From NCBI RefSeq assembly GCF_038957035.1, contig NZ_CP152412.1, positions 4,770,501 through 4,834,500 of the forward strand: DNA of 64,000 bases, given 5' to 3'. Source of the DNA: Bradyrhizobium sp. B097 (GTDB lineage Bacteria > Pseudomonadota > Alphaproteobacteria > Rhizobiales > Xanthobacteraceae). Positions 36,801 to 47,700 of this stretch are shown here, piece after piece. The first letter of the stretch is position 1. Every line of letters starts with the position of its first letter. The translations under genes and the position numbers were made by a program. Under the pieces are notes generated by a model. It was not told where the DNA came from. It was given only the letters and a program-made list of their open reading frames with translations, and searched no databases.

Positions 36801-37727
36801 CTATTCGCCCTTCTCCTCGGCGCCCTCGTCGTCGATGCGCTCGTCCGGCTCATCAGCGTCAGGTTCGGCCACGTCAGCTTCGGCCGCGTCCACCTCGGCG
36901 GCAGCTTCCGCTCCGAGGTCGGTTTCGGCCTCGGCTGTCGTTTCGACCTCGGCAGTCCCAACCTCGGCAGCCTCGACCTCGGCAACCGCTTCACTCTCGG
37001 TCTTCGGTTCCTCGGCTTCCGGCTCGACCGCCGGCGCGAGCAGCAGTTCCAGCGTGTCGCCGGGCTCGAGCGGCTCCTCGTCCTCGCGCAACGTCGCATC
37101 ATCCGATGGCGAGGGAACGGAAAAGCCGGTCGGCAGGCGCGAGTCGAGCAGACCGGTGCCCTTCAGCTCCTCGAGTCCCGGCAGGTCACCGAGCGCTTCC
37201 AGGCTGAACTGCGACAGGAAGGCATCGGTGGTTCCGAAGGTCAACGGACGGCCCGGCGTCTTGCGGCGGCCGCGCGGACGGATCCAGCCCGTCTCCAGCA
37301 GCACGTCGATCGTTCCCTTCGAGGTGACCACGCCGCGAATCTCTTCGATCTCGGCGCGGGTCACCGGCTGGTGATAGGCGACGATCGACAGCACCTCGAT
37401 CGCTGCACGCGACAGCTTCCGGGTCTCGGTGCTCTCGCGCGTCATCAGCCACGACAGATCGCCGGCGGTGCGGAACGTCCACTTGTTGGCGACCCGAACC
37501 AGGTTGACGCCGCGCGGCGCATATTCCGCCTGCAACTGTGCGAGCGCCACCTTGATATCGACGCCGTCGGGCATCCGCTTTGCCAGCGTTGCCTGATCGA
37601 TCGGCTCGGCCGATGCGAACAACAGGGCTTCAAGGAGCCGCAATTCCTCAGGACGCGCTACCGGATGATCCATAGGAGAAACCTCCTCCTCGGGCTCGTC
37701 TCTGCGCACTTCCGCCAAGCTTGCCAT
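36801..37727 (-). CDS. scpB: Segregation and condensation protein ScpB
   Basis: Subunit of the SMC-ScpAB condensin-like complex. Two winged-helix domains occupy residues about 15-200: LRLLEALLFASAEPIDQATLAKRM, then SRAAIEVLSIVAYHQPVTRAEIEEIRGV, and RPLTFGTTDAFLSQF. The last about 110 residues are an acidic tail rich in Glu/Ala/Val/Thr, much longer than in E. coli-type outgroups but common in this lineage. ATG 37727 has GGAGAG upstream; the frame to 37757 is rejected. It follows scpA by 22 bases. Confidence 0.95.
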   Translation of the reverse strand: MASLAEVRRDEPEEEVSPMDHPVARPEELRLLEALLFASAEPIDQATLAKRMPDGVDIKVALAQLQAEYAPRGVNLVRVANKWTFRTAGDLSWLMTRESTETRKLSRAAIEVLSIVAYHQPVTRAEIEEIRGVVTSKGTIDVLLETGWIRPRGRRKTPGRPLTFGTTDAFLSQFSLEALGDLPGLEELKGTGLLDSRLPTGFSVPSPSDDATLREDEEPLEPGDTLELLLAPAVEPEAEEPKTESEAVAEVEAAEVGTAEVETTAEAETDLGAEAAAEVDAAEADVAEPDADEPDERIDDEGAEEKGE

Positions 37728-37749
37728 GGGCTTGCTCTCCCTCTTCCAC

Positions 37750-38571
37750 TTACTCAACCGACAGGTCCGGCGCAGCCATTGCGGCCTGCGCTTGACGCTT
37801 TCGGAAATAGATCGGCGCGAACGCCTGCTTCTGGTTGATTTCCATCTCGCCCTCGCGAACCAGTTCGAGGGCAGCAGCGAAGCTCGATGCGAACACCGTG
37901 GCCTTCTGCTTGGGATCGGCGACGTAGTTCATCAGGTACTCGTCGAGGCAGCTCCAGTCCTCGGCGAGGCCGACCAGCCGCTCCAGCGAGGCGCGCGCTT
38001 CCGCCAGCGACCACACCGTCCGCTTCGCCAGATGCACAGAGGTCAGCACGCGCGACGCGCGCTGCGTGGCATAGGCCGACAGCAGGTCGTACAAGGTCGC
38101 GGTGAACTTCGGATGCTTGATCTCGGCGATCGATTCCGGATTGCCGCGCGGAAAGATATCTCGCTGGAACTGCGGCCGGTTCATCAGCCGGTTCGCCGCC
38201 TCGCGGATCGCTTCCAGACGGCGCAGCCGGTTGGCAAGCGCGGTCGCCATTTCCTCGGCGCTCGGCCCCTCCGCGCTCGGCGGTTCGGGCAGCAAGAGCC
38301 GCGACTTCAGGAAGGCAAGCCAGGCCGCCATCACCAGATAGTCGGCGGCAAGCTCGAGGCGGATTTTGCGCGCGGCCTCGATGAACGACAGATATTGGTC
38401 GGCGAGCGCAAGAATCGAAATCTTCGACAGGTCGACCTTCTGCTGCCGCGCCAGCGTCAACAGCAGGTCGAGCGGGCCCTCATAGCCCTCGACGTCGACC
38501 ACCAGCGTCGGTTCGCCCTCGGCGAGGTCGGCCGGCCGCCCGGTCTCAAACGATAGAATTTCAGCGGTCAT
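37750..38571 (-). CDS. scpA: Segregation and condensation protein ScpA
   Basis: Kleisin subunit that links SMC heads and binds ScpB. The 273 residues include the opening motif GYEGPLDLLLTLARQQKVDLSKIS, the segment YLVMAAWLAFLKSRLLLPE and a C-terminal winged-helix region with GEMEINQKQAFAPIYFR. Length is normal for alphaproteobacteria. It overlaps nagZ by four bases (ATGA), placing it in the same transcript. Confidence 0.96.
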   Translation of the reverse strand: MTAEILSFETGRPADLAEGEPTLVVDVEGYEGPLDLLLTLARQQKVDLSKISILALADQYLSFIEAARKIRLELAADYLVMAAWLAFLKSRLLLPEPPSAEGPSAEEMATALANRLRRLEAIREAANRLMNRPQFQRDIFPRGNPESIAEIKHPKFTATLYDLLSAYATQRASRVLTSVHLAKRTVWSLAEARASLERLVGLAEDWSCLDEYLMNYVADPKQKATVFASSFAAALELVREGEMEINQKQAFAPIYFRKRQAQAAMAAPDLSVE

Positions 38572-39590
38572 GCCGTCCCTACCCGATCCAACAACGCATC
38601 CAGTTCAGCCCGCACCGCCTGCCGGTCGAGTGGCTCAGGCTGTTTCCGCGCGGCGAGCGTCGCCTTGGCCCGCTCAAGCGCCTTGCCGGTCAGTTCCGGC
38701 GTCTCCCGCGCGACCTCGCGCATTTCGTCGATATTGCCGTTGCAGTGCAGAACCATGTCGCAACCGGCGTTGACGATGGCGCGGGTCCGTTCGGCAATTG
38801 ATCCGGCCAGCGCATTCATCGACACGTCATCACTCATCAACAAACCCTGGAACCCGATCAGGCCGCGAATCACCTGTTCGATGATTGTCGCAGAAGTCGT
38901 CGCCGGATGGACGGGGTCCAGCGCGCTAAACACAACATGCGCAGTCATCGCCATCGGCAGGTCCGCCAGTGGCTGGAACGCGGCAAAATCGGTCCGTTCC
39001 AGCTCGTCTCTCGCGGTATCGACCGTCGGAAGCCGGAAATGGCTGTCCGCGGTGGCGCGGCCATGGCCGGGAATATGCTTGAGAACCGGCAGCACGCCGC
39101 CCTGTTCCAGCCCGTCCGTGACCGCACGGGCGATCGCCGCGACCTTGTCCGGCTCGGTTCCATAGGCCCGATTGCCGATCACCGCATCTGCGCCTGCCAC
39201 CGGAACGTCGGCCAACGGCAGGCAATCGACGGTAATTCCGAGATCGATCAGGTCGGCCGCAATCAGCCGCGAGCTGAGCCGGGCCGCCGTCAGGCTGAGC
39301 TTCGGGTCGATGTCGTAGAGCGCGCTGAAGCTCGCGCCGGGCGGATAGACCGGCCAGTGCGGCGGTCCGAGCCGCTGCACCCGCCCGCCCTCTTGGTCGA
39401 TCAGGACCGGCGCATCGGCCATGCCAGCCGCCGACCTGAGTTCCCCAACAAGAGCGGCCACTTGGGCAGGACTCTCGATGTTGCGCTTGAACAGGATGAA
39501 ACCCCATGGCCGCTCGGCGCGAATGAATTCGCGTTCAGCGTCGTTGAGGATCAGCCCGGCTACGCCCGTGATGAATGCGCGGTTCGTCAT
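38568..39590 (-). CDS. nagZ: Beta-N-acetylhexosaminidase NagZ
   Basis: Cytoplasmic GH3 glycosidase that removes GlcNAc from anhydro-muropeptides in cell-wall recycling. In 340 residues: WGFILFKRNI, VLIDQEGGRVQRLGPPHWP, the catalytic loop KHIPGHGRATADSH and the nucleophile Asp in LLMSDDVSMNAL. No signal peptide, as expected. The gene joins scpAB by overlap; its product also produces the inducers of AmpC-type beta-lactamase in species that have that circuit. Confidence 0.96.
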   Translation of the reverse strand: MTNRAFITGVAGLILNDAEREFIRAERPWGFILFKRNIESPAQVAALVGELRSAAGMADAPVLIDQEGGRVQRLGPPHWPVYPPGASFSALYDIDPKLSLTAARLSSRLIAADLIDLGITVDCLPLADVPVAGADAVIGNRAYGTEPDKVAAIARAVTDGLEQGGVLPVLKHIPGHGRATADSHFRLPTVDTARDELERTDFAAFQPLADLPMAMTAHVVFSALDPVHPATTSATIIEQVIRGLIGFQGLLMSDDVSMNALAGSIAERTRAIVNAGCDMVLHCNGNIDEMREVARETPELTGKALERAKATLAARKQPEPLDRQAVRAELDALLDRVGTA

Positions 39591-39636
39591 TCGGCCGATT
39601 AGGCCGTATGCAGCTCACGGGTCAAGGAAACGGCCT

Positions 39637-41109
39637 TTAATTTCTTTGGATGAGGCACTGCGGCCCACCAGCCGACATCAGGCTCCGGCACAGTTGGTTC
39701 GCCTCTTCCGACGACGCGAACGGGCCGGCAAAGGCGCGGTAATAGACGCCCTTCTCGCCGAGATCGACGCGTTTCACTACCAAAGGCTGCGAACCGAGCA
39801 CGTTGCGATACTTGCCCTGCAGCGTCCGATAGGACGATTGCGCGTCCGCCTCGTTCTTCTGCGACGATACCTGGACCAGATATCCGCCACCGCCGACAGA
39901 AGCGGTCGTGGTCGACGCCACTCGGGTCGGAGGCGCGGCCGGGGCCGTGGCTGCGTCAGCCTGTCCGGGAACCAGCGACATTGGCGCGTTCACGCTAGCA
40001 TTGGCTGCGGCCGGGTTGCCGCGCGACACCGGAGGCTTCGCAGCGGCCGCAGGCTTGCCCGGCACGGCGGCCGCGGCCTGCGCGCCATCGGGCGAATCGC
40101 CCTTGACGGCGAGCGTGCGAACCCTGCGCGGCTCGTTGTTCGGCAGCGTCCCGTTTGCGGTGATCGGCGCCGGCGCGGGCTGCGCCGTCTGCACGGTTGA
40201 TGCCGGCGGCGGATTCGCATTCGCGTTCAGCGGCGGAAACACGACGCGCGGTCCGGCGGTCTTCGAATTGACGTCGACCGGGGTCTCTTCACGCGACACG
40301 ATCTTCTCGGTGCCGTCACCCGCTGCCATGCGATCCGGCGTCTTGGCCGGCGCATCGGCCTGGGCCGGGATCACCTTGGTCGGCGTGTTGTCGGCCTTGA
40401 TGATCGGCGGCTCACCGCTGCGGGGCGAGCCGACATAGGTCCGGTAGGCGTACGCGCCACCGACGCCGAACACGCCAAGCGCGAGCACCGCGGCGACCGT
40501 CATCAGGCCGCTGCTCCGCCGGCGCGGTTCAGGCTCTTCCTCGTCGGCCTCATACGCATAGGGATCGTCCGGGTAGGATGGATCGCGCTGCAGATCCTGT
40601 TCGCCGGCTTCCAGCTGACCGTAAAGCGCATCGTCATAGCGCGACGGATCGTGGCCCTGATCGCCACTCTGATAGGTCGGCTCGTCGTCAAAGGCCTCAG
40701 GCTGCCGCGGAGGCTCGACCGGCCGATAGGTTGCGACCGGTTCGGGCGCAGGCGGCTGCGCCTGCTGGGCCGCATAGCGATGCAACGGATGCACCGGCTT
40801 CGGCTGGTAGTCCTGTTCGGGCTCTTCGTACTCGGTGTGCTGCACGGGCGGCGGAGCGACGGTCTCCTGCCGCGCGCGCTGCATCCAAGGCGGCGGGCCC
40901 GCGGGCGGCGCATCCTCGTCCTCGGCCTGCGGATCATATTGTTGCGGCCGCGCATTGGCGCGCGACTGCAGCGGACGCGGCGGCGGCTTGTTCGCGGAGC
41001 CGAATGGATCCGTCTGGCCGATCAGCCGGGCCAGCTCGGCGAGCGGATCGGTCTCGGCCTTGGGTGCCGCGTCGGTGGAAAAATGTCGGTCCTGATATCG
41101 ATCAGCCAT
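39637..41109 (-). CDS. SPOR-domain cell-wall protein
   Basis: Inner-membrane protein of 490 residues. The cytosolic N-terminal half is acidic and Pro/Gln-rich (several PPxPxxQ stretches), a single TM lies near residue 210 (GLMTVAAVLALGVFGVGGAY), followed by a Pro/Ala/Thr linker and a C-terminal SPOR domain of about 75 residues (GGYLVQVSSQKNEADAQSSY ... YYRAFAGPFASSEEANQLC), which binds denuded glycan strands at division sites. It lies between argS and nagZ as in other alphaproteobacteria, the typical location of this SPOR gene. ATG 41109 is used; the frame to 41154 is rejected. Confidence 0.9.
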   Translation of the reverse strand: MADRYQDRHFSTDAAPKAETDPLAELARLIGQTDPFGSANKPPPRPLQSRANARPQQYDPQAEDEDAPPAGPPPWMQRARQETVAPPPVQHTEYEEPEQDYQPKPVHPLHRYAAQQAQPPAPEPVATYRPVEPPRQPEAFDDEPTYQSGDQGHDPSRYDDALYGQLEAGEQDLQRDPSYPDDPYAYEADEEEPEPRRRSSGLMTVAAVLALGVFGVGGAYAYRTYVGSPRSGEPPIIKADNTPTKVIPAQADAPAKTPDRMAAGDGTEKIVSREETPVDVNSKTAGPRVVFPPLNANANPPPASTVQTAQPAPAPITANGTLPNNEPRRVRTLAVKGDSPDGAQAAAAVPGKPAAAAKPPVSRGNPAAANASVNAPMSLVPGQADAATAPAAPPTRVASTTTASVGGGGYLVQVSSQKNEADAQSSYRTLQGKYRNVLGSQPLVVKRVDLGEKGVYYRAFAGPFASSEEANQLCRSLMSAGGPQCLIQRN

Positions 41110-41227
41110 CGTGATGATGCATCCCCTTCGGGACAGCGCCAAGATCGCCGGCACAGCCGGTCCGAACGAGTTGGCCCCTGCCAGATGCCCTCACAAATCC
41201 CCACTCGTGAGGGCCTAATGCCCCTGC

Positions 41228-43024
41228 CTACCGCATCTCGGTTGGAGCGTGGACGCCTAGAACAGCTAAGCCCGATGCCAGAACCGAGACGACGCCCTGA
41301 ACCATTGCCAGTCGCGCCCTCGTGATCTCTGCATCATTATTGATAATGAAGCGTAAATAGGGCAAATCGCGCCCCTTGGTCCACAGCGCATGAAATTCAC
41401 TGGCCAAATCATATAGATAAAAAGCGATTCGGTGCGGCTCGTGGGCCACCGCGGCAGCTTCGATCATCCGCGGATAGAGCGCAAGCTGCTTGAGCAGGTT
41501 GAGCTCGGCCGGATCGGTCAGCCGCTCAACCGCAGCGTTCCGCAGATAGGCCAGTCGGGCCTCGTCGGTCTCGGGCAGATCGGGAACCGCCTCCTCCCGC
41601 GCATTGCGGAAGATCGAATGGCCGCGGGCGTGACCGTACTGGACGTAGAAGACGGCGTTGTCCTTTGACTGCTCGATCACCTTGGCGAGGTCGAAATCGA
41701 GCACCGCGTCGTTCTTGCGGAACAGCATCATGAACCGGACCGCGTCCGAGCCGACCTCGTCGACCACTTCGCGCAGCGTGACGAATTCGCCGGAGCGTTT
41801 CGACATCTTCACCGGCTCGCCGTCACGCAGCAGCTTGACGAGCTGCACGATCTTGACGTCGAGCGTGGCTTTGCCGGCGGTCACCGCCTTCACCGCCGCC
41901 TGCATCCGCTTGATGTAGCCGCCGTGGTCGGCGCCGAACACGTCGATCAGGTTGGTGAAGCCGCGCTCGAACTTGTTGCGGTGGTTGGCAATGTCGGACG
42001 CGAAATAGGTGTATGAGCCGTCCGACTTGATCAGCGGACGATCGACGTCGTCGCCGTAGGCGGTGGCGCGGAACAGCGACTGCTCGCGGTCTTCATAATC
42101 CTCGACCGGCTTGCCCTTCGGCGGCGGCAGGCGGCCCTCGTAGATGTCGCCCTTGGCGCGCAGGAAATCGATCGTCTCGGCGACCTTGTTGTTACCGGAC
42201 GTGATCAGCGAGCGCTCGGAGAAGAACACATCGTGATGGATGTTGAGCGCGGCGAGATCGACCTTGATCATTTCCATCATCATGGCAATCGCCTTGTCGC
42301 GCACGATCGGCAGCCACGCGGCTTCGGTCATGTCGAGCAGCTTCTCGCTATATTCCTTTGCGAGCGCCGCGCCGACCGGCACGAGGTAGTCGCCCGGATA
42401 AAGGCCTTCCGGGATCGCGCCGATGTCCTGGCCGAGCGCCTCGCGGTAACGCAGGAACGCCGAGCGCGCGAGCACGTCGACCTGGGCGCCGGCGTCGTTG
42501 ATGTAATATTCGCGGCAGACGTCGAATCCCGCGAATTGCAGCAGGCCGCACAGTGCGTCGCCGAACACGGCGCCGCGGCAGTGGCCGACATGCATCGGCC
42601 CGGTCGGGTTGGCCGAGACGTATTCGACATTGACCTTCTCGGCCTTGCCGATGTCGCTGCGTCCATAGGCCGAGCCGGCGCCCAGCACGGCGCGCAGCGC
42701 GTCCGCCCAGACCTGCGGCTTCAAGGTCAGGTTGATGAAGCCGGGCCCGGCGACATCCACGGACGCCACCAGCGCGTCGGCACGCAGCCGCTCGGCGATC
42801 TTGTCGGCGAGCTCGCGCGGCATGGCCTTGGCCTCCTTGGCGAGCACCATCGCGGCATTGGTCGCCATATCGCCATGGCTGGCATCGCGCGGCGGCTCGA
42901 CCACGACGCGGGACAGATCGATGCCCGCGGGCCAGTTATCCTCGGCAGCGACAGCGGCACAGATCGCGTGCACGCGCGCCAGCATGTCAGCAAAAAGGTG
43001 TGGTGTCGCAGGGGTGTCGGCCAT
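41228..43024 (-). CDS. argS: Arginyl-tRNA synthetase
   Basis: Class I enzyme charging tRNA-Arg. The 598 residues contain an N-terminal ArgS-specific domain, the HIGH motif as [19 protein letters not shown], and a KMSK motif as [12 protein letters not shown], and end in an anticodon-binding helical domain ([20 protein letters not shown]). Length is normal. It is nine bases from the dgt stop, suggesting that dgt, argS and the SPOR gene share a transcript. Confidence 0.98.
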   Translation of the reverse strand: MADTPATPHLFADMLARVHAICAAVAAEDNWPAGIDLSRVVVEPPRDASHGDMATNAAMVLAKEAKAMPRELADKIAERLRADALVASVDVAGPGFINLTLKPQVWADALRAVLGAGSAYGRSDIGKAEKVNVEYVSANPTGPMHVGHCRGAVFGDALCGLLQFAGFDVCREYYINDAGAQVDVLARSAFLRYREALGQDIGAIPEGLYPGDYLVPVGAALAKEYSEKLLDMTEAAWLPIVRDKAIAMMMEMIKVDLAALNIHHDVFFSERSLITSGNNKVAETIDFLRAKGDIYEGRLPPPKGKPVEDYEDREQSLFRATAYGDDVDRPLIKSDGSYTYFASDIANHRNKFERGFTNLIDVFGADHGGYIKRMQAAVKAVTAGKATLDVKIVQLVKLLRDGEPVKMSKRSGEFVTLREVVDEVGSDAVRFMMLFRKNDAVLDFDLAKVIEQSKDNAVFYVQYGHARGHSIFRNAREEAVPDLPETDEARLAYLRNAAVERLTDPAELNLLKQLALYPRMIEAAAVAHEPHRIAFYLYDLASEFHALWTKGRDLPYLRFIINNDAEITRARLAMVQGVVSVLASGLAVLGVHAPTEMR

Positions 43025-43033
43025 GGCAGGGCG

Positions 43034-44230
43034 CTAACGCAAATCCGGGGTCGAGTCAAAAAGCCTTTGGTGCTCGATCAGGGCGAAACGGTCGGTCATT
43101 CCGGCAATGAAATTGCCGATCCGCCTGTTCCGCGCGCTGCCGGTCTCCTGCACGCTTCCCTCGATCCATTCCGCCGGCAGGTCGCCTGGCGATTGCCGGT
43201 AGCGCTCATAGAGATTGCGCACCACCTGCTCCGCCTCCCGCATGACCAGCATCACCCGCCGGTGGCGATACATCCGCCGGAACAGGAACGCCTTGATCGC
43301 CGCCTCCTGCTCGGCCACCTCGGGCGGAAACGCGATCAGCGGCGCGCTGTGGTGGCGCACATCCTGGGCCGATTGCGGCTGCGCGACCGCAAGCCGCCGG
43401 GTCGCCTCGTTGAAGACAGCGCTGATGAAATGTGAGATCAGCTCACGCACCAGTTCGGCACCGCGGCGGACCTCGTCGAGCCCGGGATAATGGCGATCGA
43501 TCTCGGCGATGATCGCTGATGTCAGCGGCATCTCCTTGAGGTCGTCGACCGCAAACAGGCCGGCGCGCAGGCCGTCGTCGATATCATGGGCGTCATAGGC
43601 GATGTCGTCGGCGAAGGCCGCGATCTGCGCCTCGAGCGAGGCATAGCTCCAGAGCTCGAGGTCGTAGGTCTGGTTGTAGTCGGCGATCCCGATCGGAAGG
43701 CCGCTGTCGAGGTAGCGGCCGGTGGGCGCGCCGTTGCGTTCGGTCAGCGGGCCGTTGTGCTTGACGATTCCTTCAAGCGATTCCCAGGTCAGGTTCAGCC
43801 CGCCGAATTCGGGGTAGCGATGCTCCAGCGAGGTCACGACCCGTAGCGCCTGCGCATTGTGGTCGAAGCCGCCATCACCCTTGAGGCAGTCGTCGAGCGC
43901 CCGCTCCCCGGCATGCCCGAACGGCGGATGGCCGAGGTCGTGCGCCAGGGCCAGCGTCTCGGTCAGATCCTCGTCGACCCCGAGCTGGCGCGCCAGCGCG
44001 CGGGCGATCTGGGCGACCTCCAGCGAATGGGTCAGCCTGGTGCGATAGTGATCGCCCTCATGGAAGACGAAGACCTGGGTCTTGTGCTTGAGGCGGCGGA
44101 ACGCGGTCGAATGGATCACCCGGTCACAATCGCGCCTGAACGGGCTGCGGGTCCGGCTCGGCGGCTCCACGACCAGCCGGCCGCGGCTGCGGTCGGGGTC
44201 GCAGGCATAAGGCGCGCGGGGGGCAGCCAT
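43034..44230 (-). CDS. dgt: dGTPase-like HD-domain triphosphohydrolase
   Basis: Hydrolyses dNTPs to deoxynucleosides and triphosphate. In about 398 residues the HD metal motif is seen as [11 protein letters not shown] (His-Asp-type ligands with [13 protein letters not shown]) and [20 protein letters not shown] opens the domain. The GTG at 44242 is an alternative start giving four more residues. The sequence belongs to the shorter deoxyguanosinetriphosphate triphosphohydrolase-like clade typical of alphaproteobacteria. It is divergent from erpA. Confidence 0.92.
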   Translation of the reverse strand: MAAPRAPYACDPDRSRGRLVVEPPSRTRSPFRRDCDRVIHSTAFRRLKHKTQVFVFHEGDHYRTRLTHSLEVAQIARALARQLGVDEDLTETLALAHDLGHPPFGHAGERALDDCLKGDGGFDHNAQALRVVTSLEHRYPEFGGLNLTWESLEGIVKHNGPLTERNGAPTGRYLDSGLPIGIADYNQTYDLELWSYASLEAQIAAFADDIAYDAHDIDDGLRAGLFAVDDLKEMPLTSAIIAEIDRHYPGLDEVRRGAELVRELISHFISAVFNEATRRLAVAQPQSAQDVRHHSAPLIAFPPEVAEQEAAIKAFLFRRMYRHRRVMLVMREAEQVVRNLYERYRQSPGDLPAEWIEGSVQETGSARNRRIGNFIAGMTDRFALIEHQRLFDSTPDLR

Positions 44231-44380
44231 TCCGACCGACACGGTATTTTAGTCCTTATCCATTTGATTCCATGGTCCGACGCACTTAACTATGACTGAG
44301 GCGGCCGACCAAATGAATTGGGCATGACGCCGGGCATGATCCGATCAGATCGTGCGCAGATTGGGTTTCGGAGACCGACC

Positions 44381-44710
44381 ATGACTGCTGCCATCACCGT
44401 CAGCGAACGGGCCGCCCGCCGGATCGGGCAGATCCTCAGCAAGGAAGGCGACGGCGCCAAGCTGCGCATTTCCGTCGAGGGCGGCGGCTGCTCCGGTTTC
44501 CAGTACAAATTCGACGTCGAGCGCACCCAGGCGGATGACGACCTCGTGATCGAGCGCGACAGCGCGGTGGTGCTGATCGACCCCGCCTCGGTCCCGTTCC
44601 TCGCGGGCTCGGAAGTCGACTTCGTCGACGACCTGATCGGCGCCTCGTTCCGCGTCGTCAATCCGAACGCCACCGCCTCCTGCGGCTGCGGCACCAGCTT
44701 CTCGATCTAA
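44381..44710 (+). CDS. erpA: Iron-sulphur insertion protein ErpA/IscA type
   Basis: A-type carrier that transfers Fe-S clusters to apo-proteins. The 109 residues contain three ligand Cys: one in GGGCSGFQY and two in ASCGCG near the C-terminus. The fold and length match HesB/IscA/ErpA; the alphaproteobacterial naming varies. It stands alone rather than in an isc/suf operon, as usual for erpA in this group. Confidence 0.93.
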   Translation: MTAAITVSERAARRIGQILSKEGDGAKLRISVEGGGCSGFQYKFDVERTQADDDLVIERDSAVVLIDPASVPFLAGSEVDFVDDLIGASFRVVNPNATASCGCGTSFSI

Positions 44711-44733
44711 CGCTTCCTTGCCCGACGCGGCTG

Positions 44734-44765
44734 CTCCGCGCGAACCGGTGACCGGTTCGCCGGAG
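44734..44765. terminator. Hairpin between convergent erpA and the RND operon
   Basis: A 10-bp palindrome (GCGAACCGGT with ACCGGTTCGC, one central base) is extended by CTCCG/CGGAG around a one-base bulge. It lies between two convergent stops and could end both transcripts; no T-run follows. Confidence 0.6.
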
Positions 44766-44773
44766 ACGCTACC

Positions 44774-47700
44774 TTATTCGGCCGCGACCACCTGCGGGCG
44801 CTCGACGTCGCCGCCCGCCTCCGCCTGCGGATCGAGCTTGCGGCGCAGCCTGCGGTCGATGCGGTCGAGATAGATGTAGATCACAGGCGTGATGAACAGC
44901 GTCAGCAGCTGCGACACGCAGAGGCCGCCGACCACCGCGACGCCGAGCGGCTGACGCAGTTCGGCGCCGGCGCCCGCGCCGAGCGCGATCGGCAGCGTGC
45001 CGAAGATCGCCGCGAACGTCGTCATCATGATCGGGCGGAAGCGCAGCAGCGCCGCCTCGCGGATCGCGTGCTCGGCGCTGAGGCCGACGCGGCGGCGCTC
45101 CAGCGCGAAGTCGACCATCATGATCGCGTTCTTCTTGACGATGCCGACCAGCATCACGATCCCGATCATCGCAATCACCGACAGCTCCATCCCGAACAGC
45201 ATCAGCGTCAGGATCGCGCCGATTCCTGCCGACGGCAGGCCCGAGATGATGGTGATCGGGTGGATGAAGCTCTCGTAGAGAATGCCGAGGATCACGAAGG
45301 CCGCGAACACGGCGGCGAGGATCAGCACGCCCTGCCCGCGCAGCGAATCCTGGAACACCTGCGCGGTGCCGGAAAATCCGGTCGCGATCGTCGGCGGCAA
45401 ATTCGCGGTCTGCTCGAGCTCGGTGATCTTGTCGACGGCATAGCCGAGCGAATTGCCGGGCGCGAGATTGAACGAGATCGTCACCGCCGGCTGCTGGCCC
45501 TGATGGTTGATCTGCAACGGTCCGACCGTCGGCACCAGCTTCGCGACCGCATCCAAGGGAATGGTCTGGCCGTTCGCGGTCTTCATGTAGAGCTTCGACA
45601 GATCGGACGGATCGACGCGGAACTGCGGCTGCACCTCCAGGATGATCTGGTAGTCGTTCGACGGCATGTAGATGGTGCCGACCTGCCGCGAACCGTAGGC
45701 GTTGTAGAGCTGGTTGCGCACCTGATCGACGGTGACGCCGTAGACCGCCGCCTTCTCGCGGTCGATGTCGACCGTCATCTGCGGGTTCTTGATGTAGAGG
45801 TCGGTGGTGACGTCGAGCAGGCCCGGAATCTTCTCGATCTTGTCGCGCATCTCCGGCGCCAGCCGGTACAGCGCCTCGGTATCGCCGCTCTGCATTACAT
45901 ACTGATACTGGCTCTTCGAGATGCGGCCGCCGATGTTGAGGTTCTGGACGCTCTGGAAGAACGCCTGCATGCCCGGGATCTCGCGCGCCTTCTGCCTGAG
46001 ACGGCCGATCACCACGGCGGCGTTGTCGCGGGTCTTCTGCGGCTTCAGCGCGATGAACAAGCGGCCATAGTTGGTGGTTGGATTGGGACCGCCCGAGCCG
46101 ACGGTGGAATTGATGTAATCGATCGCCGGATCGGTCCGCATCACCTCGACCAGCGCCTGCTGGCGGACCTTCATCGCCTCGAACGAGGTGTCGGTCGCAG
46201 CTTCCGTCACGCCGATCAGGAAGCCGGTGTCCTCCTGCGGGAAGAAGCCCTTCGGCACGATCATGTAGAGATAGACGGTGCCGCCGAGCGTCGCGAGCGT
46301 CACCAGCAGCATCAGCGCTTTCTTGGCCAGCACCCAGTCCAGCGCCCATTCATAGGCGCGTAGCCAGGCCTCGAACATCGCCTCGAACGCCCGCAGCACG
46401 ATGTTCGGACGCTTGGTCGCATCATGGGCGCGCAGCACCCGGGCACACAGCATCGGCGTCAGGGTCAGCGACACGAAGCCGGAGACGATGATCGCGACCG
46501 AGATCGTGACGGCGAATTCGCGGAACACGCGGCCGACGATGCCGCCCATCAGCAGCACCGGGATGAACACGGCGATCAGCGAAAAGGTGATCGAGATGAT
46601 GGTGAAGCCGATCTCGCGGGCGCCCTTCAGCGCCGCCTCGAACGGCTTCATGCCGTGCTCGATGTGGCGGACGATGTTCTCCAGCATGACGATGGCGTCG
46701 TCGACCACGAAGCCGACCGAGAGCGTCAGCGCCAGCAGCGTCATGTTGTTGATCGAGTAGTCCAGGGCGTACATCGCAGCGCACGTGCCGAACAGCGAGA
46801 TCGGCACCGCGAGCGCCGGGATGAAGGTCGCCGACGCCGAGCGCAGGAACAGGAAGATCACGAGGATCACCAGCGCGATCGCGATCAGCAGGGTCTCCTC
46901 GACGTCGCTGACCGCCTGCCGGATCGAGACCGAGCGGTCCATCATGACCTGCATGGTCACGGAGGGCGGGATCGCAGCGCGCAGCGACGGCAATTTCGCC
47001 AGCACGGCATCGACGACGGCCACGGTGTTGGCGTCGGGCTGCTTCTGGATCGCGAGCACGATCGCCCGCTCATCGTTCATCCAGGTCGCGATCTTGTCGT
47101 TCTCGACGCTGTCATAGACCTTGGCGATCTCGTCGAGGCGAACCGGCGAGCCGTTGCGCCAGGCGACGTAGATCTGGCGGTAGTCGGCCGCCTTGTCCAT
47201 CTGGCCGGAAGCCTGCAGCGCGACGTCCTGCTTGGGCCCGTTCAACGTGCCGACCGGAGTCGAGGAATTGGCGCGCGACACCGCGGCGCGGATGTCCTCC
47301 ATCGAGACGCTGCGGGCAGCCGCGGCCTCCGGGTCGGCCTGGACGCGGATCGCGAACTTCTGCGCGCCGTAGATCAAGACCTGGGCGACACCCGGCAGCT
47401 GCGACAGCGCCTGCCCGATCGTGATGTCGCCGTACTCGTTGACCGCCGACAGCGGCAGCGTCGCCGACCCCAGCGAGACGAACAGCACCGGGAAATCGGC
47501 CGGGTTCACCTTCCGGAAGCTCGGCGGAATCGTCATCTCGATCGGCAGCCGGCGCTGGGCGATGGTCAATGCCGTCTGCACGTCGAGCGCGGCGGCATCG
47601 ATGTTGCGGTTGAGGTCGAACTGGATGGTGATGACGCTCGTGCCCTGCGAGGAGTTCGAGTTCATCGAGGAGATGCCGGCAATGGTCGAGAGCTGGCGCT

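Noticed and set aside
44769..46349. A 526-codon minus-strand frame
   Set aside because: Alternate-frame shadow of the RND pump gene.
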